This document shows, piece by piece, positions 53,301-64,000 of a stretch of 64,000 nt of DNA. The number at the start of each line of letters is the position of its first letter. Position 1 is the first letter of the stretch. The notes beneath the pieces are model-generated. The model was given only the letters and a program-made list of their open reading frames with translations. It ran no database searches and was not told the origin of the DNA. This stretch comes from Atopsyche davidsoni (taxonomy: Eukaryota; Arthropoda; Insecta; Trichoptera; Hydrobiosidae). The translations under genes and the position numbers were made by a program. The stretch is taken from assembly GCA_022113835.1 (NCBI GenBank), contig JAILWY010000002.1, forward strand, positions 12,068,501-12,132,500, given 5' to 3'.

Positions 53301-56300
53301 GGGCGACGCGGGCCGCGGGCCGGCCGGCCGGCTAAGGAGACGCCGGAATGTGCGGAGGAACGCGTCGTCCGCCGCGAGCGAACCCGACCCGGCGCGCCGC
53401 GGCATCGGGCCGGGACGCGTCGGGAGCGCAGACGGCGGCAGGACGTATAGAAAATGTTGATTGTTTTCATATTTTAATTCAATTGATGAAAAAAAATTAC
53501 GTCTGCCATTATTTATATTTTTTCGCCCCGGCCGGCGGCGGTGACGTCGCGAGCGTCGGTGTCGGCGCGACGGGAACGCGGACCGCTCCGACGGGAGACA
53601 TTCCGACCGATCTTTGCGGGGGGGCGATCGATCGATTTGCGACGAACCCGGGTCTGGCGCTCGGGGGAATCGCGACGGGAGCGCACACATTTCGACGGGA
53701 ATGCAATAGTACATAGTAAATAACGTGTGCACGGGTGCGACCGACACCGCCGAACGCGATGTATGAAATTTTATGAAAACGACGGGAATTTTCTGGAAAC
53801 GCGCACCGAGCGGTCGGGTGCGTTTCGCTTCGCTCTAAGGAAGCGGGCGTTTCGATTGTATCCGGTTATTATGTAAACAAACGTCGTTTTCATAGGGTAT
53901 TCAGTCAACCCAACCTGCGAAATCAGCCAAAAAGTATCAGGGCAGCATAATACACCGGGAGATATATACGTGAATATTTTTTTTATTTTTTCATTTTTCG
54001 CATCTGGGATATTTGGGTTTCGCATTAGGATAGCAGCATGGCACAGGAGGTATATTTTTTTTAAAAAAATTTTAAAATTTCAACCCAACCGTGGTTTTTC
54101 GATGAAAAGCATCAGGATCGCAGACCTGTCGAGTGGATAAATAAATATATACATAAATATTGAAAGAAATTTTGCCGCCAAAGCCGCGAGACGGCGAGCG
54201 GGCGACGCGGGCCGCGGGCCGGCCGGCCGGCTAAGGAGACGCCGGAATGTGCGGAGGAACGCGTCGTCCGCCGCGAGCGAACCCGACCCGGCGCGCCGCG
54301 GCATCGGGCCGGGACGCGTCGGGAGCGCAGACGGCGGCAGGACGTATAGAAAATGTTGATTGTTTTCATATTTTAATTCAATTGATGAAAAAAAATTACG
54401 TCTGCCATTATTTATATTTTTTCGCCCCGGCCGGCGGCGGTGACGTCGCGAGCGTCGGTGTCGGCGCGACGGGAACGCGGACCGCTCCGACGGGAGACAT
54501 TCCGACCGATCTTTGCGGGGGGGCGATCGATCGATTTGCGACGAACCCGGGTCTGGCGCTCGGGGGAATCGCGACGGGAGCGCACACATTTCGACGGGAA
54601 TGCAATAGTACATAGTAAATAACGTGTGCACGGGTGCGACCGACACCGCCGAACGCGATGTATGAAATTTTATGAAAACGACGGGAATTTTCTGGAAACG
54701 CGCACCGAGCGGTCGGGTGCGTTTCGCTTCGCTCTAAGGAAGCGGGCGTTTCGATTGTATCCGGTTATTATGTAAACAAACGTCGTTTTCATAGGGTATT
54801 CAGTCAACCCAACCTGCGAAATCAGCCAAAAAGTATCAGGGCAGCATAATACACCGGGAGATATATACGTGAATATTTTTTTTATTTTTTCATTTTTCGC
54901 ATCTGGGATACTTGGGTTTCGCATTAGGATAGCAGCATGGCACAGGAGGTATATTTTTTTTTAAAAAATTTTAAAATTTCAACCCAACCGTGGTTTTTCG
55001 ATGAAAAGCATCAGGATCGCAGACCTGTCGAGTGGATAAATAAATATATACATAAATATTGAAAGAAATTTTGCCGCCAAAGCCGCGAGACGGCGAGCGG
55101 GCGACGCGGGCCGCGGGCCGGCCGGCCGGCTAAGGAGACGCCGGAATGTGCGGAGGAACGCGTCGTCCGCCGCGAGCGAACCCGACCCGGCGCGCCGCGG
55201 CATCGGGCCGGGACGCGTCGGGAGCGCAGACGGCGGCAGGACGTATAGAAAATGTTGATTGTTTTCATATTTTAATTCAATTGATGAAAAAAAATTACGT
55301 CTGCCATTATTTATATTTTTTCGCCCCGGCCGGCGGCGGTGACGTCGCGAGCGTCGGTGTCGGCGCGACGGGAACGCGGACCGCTCCGACGGGAGACATT
55401 CCGACCGATCTTTGCGGGGGGGCGATCGATCGATTTGCGACGAACCCGGGTCTGGCGCTCGGGGGAATCGCGACGGGAGCGCACACATTTCGACGGGAAT
55501 GCAATAGTACATAGTAAATAACGTGTGCACGGGTGCGACCGACACCGCCGAACGCGATGTATGAAATTTTATGAAAACGACGGGAATTTTCTGGAAACGC
55601 GCACCGAGCGGTCGGGTGCGTTTCGCTTCGCTCTAAGGAAGCGGGCGTTTCGATTGTATCCGGTTATTATGTAAACAAACGTCGTTTTCATAGGGTATTC
55701 AGTCAACCCAACCTGCGAAATCAGCCAAAAAGTATCAGGGCAGCATAATACACCGGGAGATATATACGTGAATATTTTTTTTATTTTTTCATTTTTCGCA
55801 TCTGGGATACTTGGGTTTCGCATTAGGATAGCAGCATGGCACAGGAGGTATATTTTTTTTAAAAAAATTTTAAAATTTCAACCCAACCGTGGTTTTTCGA
55901 TGAAAAGCATCAGGATCGCAGACCTGTCGAGTGGATAAATAAATATATACATAAATATTGAAAGAAATTTTGCCGCCAAAGCCGCGAGACGGCGAGCGGG
56001 CGACGCGGGCCGCGGGCCGGCCGGCCGGCTAAGGAGACGCCGGAATGTGCGGAGGAACGCGTCGTCCGCCGCGAGCGAACCCGACCCGGCGCGCCGCGGC
56101 ATCGGGCCGGGACGCGTCGGGAGCGCAGACGGCGGCAGGACGTATAGAAAATGTTGATTGTTTTCATATTTTAATTCAATTGATGAAAAAAAATTACGTC
56201 TGCCATTATTTATATTTTTTCGCCCCGGCCGGCGGCGGTGACGTCGCGAGCGTCGGTGTCGGCGCGACGGGAACGCGGACCGCTCCGACGGGAGACATTC

Positions 56301-59300
56301 CGACCGATCTTTGCGGGGGGGCGATCGATCGATTTGCGACGAACCCGGGTCTGGCGCTCGGGGGAATCGCGACGGGAGCGCACACATTTCGACGGGAATG
56401 CAATAGTACATAGTAAATAACGTGTGCACGGGTGCGACCGACACCGCCGAACGCGATGTATGAAATTTTATGAAAACGACGGGAATTTTCTGGAAACGCG
56501 CACCGAGCGGTCGGGTGCGTTTCGCTTCGCTCTAAGGAAGCGGGCGTTTCGATTGTATCCGGTTATTATGTAAACAAACGTCGTTTTCATAGGGTATTCA
56601 GTCAACCCAACCTGCGAAATCAGCCAAAAAGTATCAGGGCAGCATAATACACCGGGAGATATATACGTGAATATTTTTTTTATTTTTTCATTTTTCGCAT
56701 CTGGGATACTTGGGTTTCGCATTAGGATAGCAGCATGGCACAGGAGGTATATTTTTTTTAAAAAAATTTTAAAATTTCAACCCAACCGTGGTTTTTCGAT
56801 GAAAAGCATCAGGATCGCAGACCTGTCGAGTGGATAAATAAATATATACATAAATATTGAAAGAAATTTTGCCGCCAAAGCCGCGAGACGGCGAGCGGGC
56901 GACGCGGGCCGCGGGCCGGCCGGCCGGCTAAGGAGACGCCGGAATGTGCGGAGGAACGCGTCGTCCGCCGCGAGCGAACCCGACCCGGCGCGCCGCGGCA
57001 TCGGGCCGGGACGCGTCGGGAGCGCAGACGGCGGCAGGACGTATAGAAAATGTTGATTGTTTTCATATTTTAATTCAATTGATGAAAAAAAATTACGTCT
57101 GCCATTATTTATATTTTTTCGCCCCGGCCGGCGGCGGTGACGTCGCGAGCGTCGGTGTCGGCGCGACGGGAACGCGGACCGCTCCGACGGGAGACATTCC
57201 GACCGATCTTTGCGGGGGGGCGATCGATCGATTTGCGACGAACCCGGGTCTGGCGCTCGGGGGAATCGCGACGGGAGCGCACACATTTCGACGGGAATGC
57301 AATAGTACATAGTAAATAACGTGTGCACGGGTGCGACCGACACCGCCGAACGCGATGTATGAAATTTTATGAAAACGACGGGAATTTTCTGGAAACGCGC
57401 ACCGAGCGGTCGGGTGCGTTTCGCTTCGCTCTAAGGAAGCGGGCGTTTCGATTGTATCCGGTTATTATGTAAACAAACGTCGTTTTCATAGGGTATTCAG
57501 TCAACCCAACCTGCGAAATCAGCCAAAAAGTATCAGGGCAGCATAATACACCGGGAGATATATACGTGAATATTTTTTTTATTTTTTCATTTTTCGCATC
57601 TGGGATACTTGGGTTTCGCATTAGGATAGCAGCATGGCACAGGAGGTATATTTTTTTTAAAAAAATTTTAAAATTTCAACCCAACCGTGGTTTTTCGATG
57701 AAAAGCATCAGGATCGCAGACCTGTCGAGTGGATAAATAAATATATACATAAATATTGAAAGAAATTTTGCCGCCAAAGCCGCGAGACGGCGAGCGGGCG
57801 ACGCGGGCCGCGGGCCGGCCGGCCGGCTAAGGAGACGCCGGAATGTGCGGAGGAACGCGTCGTCCGCCGCGAGCGAACCCGACCCGGCGCGCCGCGGCAT
57901 CGGGCCGGGACGCGTCGGGAGCGCAGACGGCGGCAGGACGTATAGAAAATGTTGATTGTTTTCATATTTTAATTCAATTGATGAAAAAAAATTACGTCTG
58001 CCATTATTTATATTTTTTCGCCCCGGCCGGCGGCGGTGACGTCGCGAGCGTCGGTGTCGGCGCGACGGGAACGCGGACCGCTCCGACGGGAGACATTCCG
58101 ACCGATCTTTGCGGGGGGGCGATCGATCGATTTGCGACGAACCCGGGTCTGGCGCTCGGGGGAATCGCGACGGGAGCGCACACATTTCGACGGGAATGCA
58201 ATAGTACATAGTAAATAACGTGTGCACGGGTGCGACCGACACCGCCGAACGCGATGTATGAAATTTTATGAAAACGACGGGAATTTTCTGGAAACGCGCA
58301 CCGAGCGGTCGGGTGCGTTTCGCTTCGCTCTAAGGAAGCGGGCGTTTCGATTGTATCCGGTTATTATGTAAACAAACGTCGTTTTCATAGGGTATTCAGT
58401 CAACCCAACCTGCGAAATCAGCCAAAAAGTATCAGGGCAGCATAATACACCGGGAGATATATACGTGAATATTTTTTTTATTTTTTCATTTTTCGCATCT
58501 GGGATACTTGGGTTTCGCATTAGGATAGCAGCATGGCACAGGAGGTATATTTTTTTTAAAAAAAATTTAAAATTTCAACCCAACCGTGGTTTTTCGATGA
58601 AAAGCATCAGGATCGCAGACCTGTCGAGTGGATAAATAAATATATACATAAATATTGAAAGAAATTTTGCCGCCAAAGCCGCGAGACGGCGAGCGGGCGA
58701 CGCGGGCCGCGGGCCGGCCGGCCGGCTAAGGAGACGCCGGAATGTGCGGAGGAACGCGTCGTCCGCCGCGAGCGAACCCGACCCGGCGCGCCGCGGCATC
58801 GGGCCGGGACGCGTCGGGAGCGCAGACGGCGGCAGGACGTATAGAAAATGTTGATTGTTTTCATATTTTAATTCAATTGATGAAAAAAAATTACGTCTGC
58901 CATTATTTATATTTTTTCGCCCCGGCCGGCGGCGGTGACGTCGCGAGCGTCGGTGTCGGCGCGACGGGAACGCGGACCGCTCCGACGGGAGACATTCCGA
59001 CCGATCTTTGCGGGGGGGCGATCGATCGATTTGCGACGAACCCGGGTCTGGCGCTCGGGGGAATCGCGACGGGAGCGCACACATTTCGACGGGAATGCAA
59101 TAGTACATAGTAAATAACGTGTGCACGGGTGCGACCGACACCGCCGAACGCGATGTATGAAATTTTATGAAAACGACGGGAATTTTCTGGAAACGCGCAC
59201 CGAGCGGTCGGGTGCGTTTCGCTTCGCTCTAAGGAAGCGGGCGTTTCGATTGTATCCGGTTATTATGTAAACAAACGTCGTTTTCATAGGGTATTCAGTC

Positions 59301-61097
59301 AACCCAACCTGCGAAATCAGCCAAAAAGTATCAGGGCAGCATAATACACCGGGAGATATATACGTGAATATTTTTTTTATTTTTTCATTTTTCGCATCTG
59401 GGATACTTGGGTTTCGCATTAGGATAGCAGCATGGCACAGGAGGTATATTTTTTTTAAAAAAATTTTAAAATTTCAACCCAACCGTGGTTTTTCGATGAA
59501 AAGCATCAGGATCGCAGACCTGTCGAGTGGATAAATAAATATATACATAAATATTGAAAGAAATTTTGCCGCCAAAGCCGCGAGACGGCGAGCGGGCGAC
59601 GCGGGCCGCGGGCCGGCCGGCCGGCTAAGGAGACGCCGGAATGTGCGGAGGAACGCGTCGTCCGCCGCGAGCGAACCCGACCCGGCGCGCCGCGGCATCG
59701 GGCCGGGACGCGTCGGGAGCGCAGACGGCGGCAGGACGTATAGAAAATGTTGATTGTTTTCATATTTTAATTCAATTGATGAAAAAAAATTACGTCTGCC
59801 ATTATTTATATTTTTTCGCCCCGGCCGGCGGCGGTGACGTCGCGAGCGTCGGTGTCGGCGCGACGGGAACGCGGACCGCTCCGACGGGAGACATTCCGAC
59901 CGATCTTTGCGGGGGGGCGATCGATCGATTTGCGACGAACCCGGGTCTGGCGCTCGGGGGAATCGCGACGGGAGCGCACACATTTCGACGGGAATGCAAT
60001 AGTACATAGTAAATAACGTGTGCACGGGTGCGACCGACACCGCCGAACGCGATGTATGAAATTTTATGAAAACGACGGGAATTTTCTGGAAACGCGCACC
60101 GAGCGGTCGGGTGCGTTTCGCTTCGCTCTAAGGAAGCGGGCGTTTCGATTGTATCCGGTTATTATGTAAACAAACGTCGTTTTCATAGGGTATTCAGTCA
60201 ACCCAACCTGCGAAATCAGCCAAAAAGTATCAGGGCAGCATAATACACCGGGAGATATATACGTGAATATTTTTTTTATTTTTTCATTTTTCGCATCTGG
60301 GATACTTGGGTTTCGCATTAGGATAGCAGCATGGCACAGGAGGTATATTTTTTTTAAAAAAATTTTAAAATTTCAACCCAACCGTGGTTTTTCGATGAAA
60401 AGCATCAGGATCGCAGACCTGTCGAGTGGATAAATAAATATATACATAAATATTGAAAGAAATTTTGCCGCCAAAGCCGCGAGACGGCGAGCGGGCGACG
60501 CGGGCCGCGGGCCGGCCGGCCGGCTAAGGAGACGCCGGAATGTGCGGAGGAACGCGTCGTCCGCCGCGAGCGAACCCGACCCGGCGCGCCGCGGCATCGG
60601 GCCGGGACGCGTCGGGAGCGCAGACGGCGGCAGGACGTATAGAAAATGTTGATTGTTTTCATATTTTAATTCAATTGATGAAAAAAAATTACGTCTGCCA
60701 TTATTTATATTTTTTCGCCCCGGCCGGCGGCGGTGACGTCGCGAGCGTCGGTGTCGGCGCGACGGGAACGCGGACCGCTCCGACGGGAGACATTCCGACC
60801 GATCTTTGCGGGGGGGCGATCGATCGATTTGCGACGAACCCGGGTCTGGCGCTCGGGGGAATCGCGACGGGAGCGCACACATTTCGACGGGAATGCAATA
60901 GTACATAGTAAATAACGTGTGCACGGGTGCGACCGACACCGCCGAACGCGATGTATGAAATTTTATGAAAACGACGGGAATTTTCTGGAAACGCGCACCG
61001 AGCGGTCGGGTGCGTTTCGCTTCGCTCTAAGGAAGCGGGCGTTTCGATTGTATCCGGTTATTATGTAAACAAACGTCGTTTTCATAGGGTATTCAGT
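50310..61097. repeat. Copies 57-68, near-uniform block
   Basis: Twelve full-length copies with only three changes noticed: a private C107T in copy 61 (54012), T9A6 in copy 62 (54962), and T165A in copy 66 (58565), this last without the T76A that accompanies it in copies 26 and 28. Confidence 0.93.
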
Positions 61098-61985
61098 CAA
61101 CCCAACCTGCGAAATCAGCCAAAAAGTATCAGGGCAGCATAATACACCGGGAGATATATACGTGAATATTTTTTTTATTTTTTCATTTTTCGCATCTGGG
61201 ATACTTGGGTTTCGCATTAGGATAGCAGCATGGCACAGGAGGTATATTTTTTTTAAAAAAATTTTAAAATTTCAACCCAACCGTGGTTTTTCGATGAAAA
61301 GCATCAGGATCGCAGACCTGTCGAGTGGATAAATAAATATATACATAAATATTGAAAGAAATTTTGCCGCCAAAGCCGCGAGACGGCGAGCGGGCGACGC
61401 GGGCCGGCCGGCTAAGGAGACGCCGGAATGTGCGGAGGAACGCGTCGTCCGCCGCGAGCGAACCCGACCCGGCGCGCCGCGGCATCGGGCCGGGACGCGT
61501 CGGGAGCGCAGACGGCGGCAGGACGTATAGAAAATGTTGATTGTTTTCATATTTTAATTCAATTGATGAAAAAAAATTACGTCTGCCATTATTTATATTT
61601 TTTCGCCCCGGCCGGCGGCGGTGACGTCGCGAGCGTCGGTGTCGGCGCGACGGGAACGCGGACCGCTCCGACGGGAGACATTCCGACCGATCTTTGCGGG
61701 GGGGCGATCGATCGATTTGCGACGAACCCGGGTCTGGCGCTCGGGGGAATCGCGACGGGAGCGCACACATTTCGACGGGAATGCAATAGTACATAGTAAA
61801 TAACGTGTGCACGGGTGCGACCGACACCGCCGAACGCGATGTATGAAATTTTATGAAAACGACGGGAATTTTCTGGAAACGCGCACCGAGCGGTCGGGTG
61901 CGTTTCGCTTCGCTCTAAGGAAGCGGGCGTTTCGATTGTATCCGGTTATTATGTAAACAAACGTCGTTTTCATAGGGTATTCAGT
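61098..61985. repeat. Copy 69, 888-bp variant
   Basis: It carries the 11-bp GGCC-cluster deletion with an intact TTTT run, the same allele as in copies 15 and 71. Confidence 0.95.
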
Positions 61986-62884
61986 CAACCCAACCTGCGA
62001 AATCAGCCAAAAAGTATCAGGGCAGCATAATACACCGGGAGATATATACGTGAATATTTTTTTTATTTTTTCATTTTTCGCATCTGGGATACTTGGGTTT
62101 CGCATTAGGATAGCAGCATGGCACAGGAGGTATATTTTTTTTAAAAAAATTTTAAAATTTCAACCCAACCGTGGTTTTTCGATGAAAAGCATCAGGATCG
62201 CAGACCTGTCGAGTGGATAAATAAATATATACATAAATATTGAAAGAAATTTTGCCGCCAAAGCCGCGAGACGGCGAGCGGGCGACGCGGGCCGCGGGCC
62301 GGCCGGCCGGCTAAGGAGACGCCGGAATGTGCGGAGGAACGCGTCGTCCGCCGCGAGCGAACCCGACCCGGCGCGCCGCGGCATCGGGCCGGGACGCGTC
62401 GGGAGCGCAGACGGCGGCAGGACGTATAGAAAATGTTGATTGTTTTCATATTTTAATTCAATTGATGAAAAAAAATTACGTCTGCCATTATTTATATTTT
62501 TTCGCCCCGGCCGGCGGCGGTGACGTCGCGAGCGTCGGTGTCGGCGCGACGGGAACGCGGACCGCTCCGACGGGAGACATTCCGACCGATCTTTGCGGGG
62601 GGGCGATCGATCGATTTGCGACGAACCCGGGTCTGGCGCTCGGGGGAATCGCGACGGGAGCGCACACATTTCGACGGGAATGCAATAGTACATAGTAAAT
62701 AACGTGTGCACGGGTGCGACCGACACCGCCGAACGCGATGTATGAAATTTTATGAAAACGACGGGAATTTTCTGGAAACGCGCACCGAGCGGTCGGGTGC
62801 GTTTCGCTTCGCTCTAAGGAAGCGGGCGTTTCGATTGTATCCGGTTATTATGTAAACAAACGTCGTTTTCATAGGGTATTCAGT
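61986..62884. repeat. Copy 70, 899-bp consensus copy between two deletion copies
   Basis: A full-length copy between deletion copies 69 and 71. This repeats the deletion/full/deletion arrangement seen in copies 15-17. Confidence 0.93.
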
Positions 62885-63772
62885 CAACCCAACCTGCGAA
62901 ATCAGCCAAAAAGTATCAGGGCAGCATAATACACCGGGAGATATATACGTGAATATTTTTTTTATTTTTTCATTTTTCGCATCTGGGATACTTGGGTTTC
63001 GCATTAGGATAGCAGCATGGCACAGGAGGTATATTTTTTTTAAAAAAATTTTAAAATTTCAACCCAACCGTGGTTTTTCGATGAAAAGCATCAGGATCGC
63101 AGACCTGTCGAGTGGATAAATAAATATATACATAAATATTGAAAGAAATTTTGCCGCCAAAGCCGCGAGACGGCGAGCGGGCGACGCGGGCCGGCCGGCT
63201 AAGGAGACGCCGGAATGTGCGGAGGAACGCGTCGTCCGCCGCGAGCGAACCCGACCCGGCGCGCCGCGGCATCGGGCCGGGACGCGTCGGGAGCGCAGAC
63301 GGCGGCAGGACGTATAGAAAATGTTGATTGTTTTCATATTTTAATTCAATTGATGAAAAAAAATTACGTCTGCCATTATTTATATTTTTTCGCCCCGGCC
63401 GGCGGCGGTGACGTCGCGAGCGTCGGTGTCGGCGCGACGGGAACGCGGACCGCTCCGACGGGAGACATTCCGACCGATCTTTGCGGGGGGGCGATCGATC
63501 GATTTGCGACGAACCCGGGTCTGGCGCTCGGGGGAATCGCGACGGGAGCGCACACATTTCGACGGGAATGCAATAGTACATAGTAAATAACGTGTGCACG
63601 GGTGCGACCGACACCGCCGAACGCGATGTATGAAATTTTATGAAAACGACGGGAATTTTCTGGAAACGCGCACCGAGCGGTCGGGTGCGTTTCGCTTCGC
63701 TCTAAGGAAGCGGGCGTTTCGATTGTATCCGGTTATTATGTAAACAAACGTCGTTTTCATAGGGTATTCAGT
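62885..63772. repeat. Copy 71, 888-bp variant
   Basis: It carries the 11-bp GGCC-cluster deletion, identical to that in copies 15 and 69. Confidence 0.95.
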
Positions 63773-64000
63773 CAACCCAACCTGCGAAATCAGCCAAAAA
63801 GTATCAGGGCAGCATAATACACCGGGAGATATATACGTGAATATTTTTTTTATTTTTTCATTTTTCGCATCTGGGATACTTGGGTTTCGCATTAGGATAG
63901 CAGCATGGCACAGGAGGTATATTTTTTTTAAAAAAATTTTAAAATTTCAACCCAACCGTGGTTTTTCGATGAAAAGCATCAGGATCGCAGACCTGTCGAG
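63773..64000. repeat. Copy 72, partial (first 228 bp), cut by the window edge
   Basis: The first 228 bp of a monomer, matching the consensus. The truncation is the window boundary; the array evidently continues. Confidence 0.95.

Larger units (their letters stand above)
1..64000. repeat. Tandem satellite array, 899-bp monomer, 71 full copies plus a partial one
   Basis: The same 899-bp unit recurs head-to-tail from the first base to the last; the CAACCCAACCTGCG start falls at 1, 900, 1799, 2698 and so on. Copy lengths are 899 bp in 66 copies, 888 bp in copies 15, 69 and 71, and 887 bp in copies 17 and 21; these plus the 228-bp partial copy add up to exactly 64,000. No orientation switch or foreign insertion interrupts it. 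Identity between copies exceeds 99.9% apart from the small deletions. I do not recognise the monomer as a named satellite family. An rDNA intergenic-spacer array is the main alternative, but no rRNA sequence appears in 64 kb and such spacers are usually much shorter. Confidence 0.98.

Noticed and set aside
1..64000. CRISPR array or bacterial repeat system
   Set aside because: The repeat unit is 899 bp with no unique spacers, and there are no associated genes; the copies abut directly.
1..64000. rDNA intergenic spacer or tandem RNA-gene array
   Set aside because: No 18S, 28S, 5.8S or 5S rRNA sequence and no tRNA cloverleaf was recognised in the monomer. A more distant spacer origin cannot be excluded without a database search.

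Overview
The whole 64-kb window is one uninterrupted head-to-tail tandem array of a single 899-bp monomer, that is, complex satellite DNA. Counting from the first base there are 71 complete copies and a 228-bp partial copy at the right edge. The array runs off both ends, so its real size and its flanks are not visible. All copies have the same orientation. I found no convincing protein-coding gene, rRNA, tRNA, transposase, reverse transcriptase or non-satellite insertion.

Monomer coordinates (m1-m899) start at a CAACCCAACC motif and are described on copy 2 (900-1798), which looks like the consensus. The monomer is a mosaic: an AT-rich part with two diverged copies of a direct repeat 175 bp apart (m1 and m176) separated by an A/T homopolymer tract (m148-175); a very GC-rich block A (m266-440); a short AT-rich spacer (m441-518); a second GC-rich block B (m519-700), which looks like an old relative of block A; and a mixed tail with a nested inverted-repeat module (m766-888). 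Two short words are strongly over-represented: five direct CGACGGGA octamers in m562-781, and six ATGAAAA heptamers, three on each strand.

Copies are almost identical. I noticed roughly 50 substitutions in about 63.8 kb (below 0.1%) and five copies with an 11- or 12-bp loss. Variants are mostly shared among several copies, clustered in copies 11-56 (about 9-50 kb), and occur in different combinations. This pattern suggests local amplification plus exchange or conversion between copies. Copies 2-10 and 57-68 are nearly uniform.

Organism: a eukaryote, because a long, gene-free, homogenised array with an ~0.9-kb monomer is typical of eukaryotic heterochromatin and not of bacteria. CpG is abundant in the GC-rich blocks, which argues against strong long-term CpG methylation decay; that would fit an insect or another invertebrate, but this is a weak inference. 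The chromosomal location (pericentromeric, subtelomeric, sex or B chromosome) cannot be determined from the sequence.
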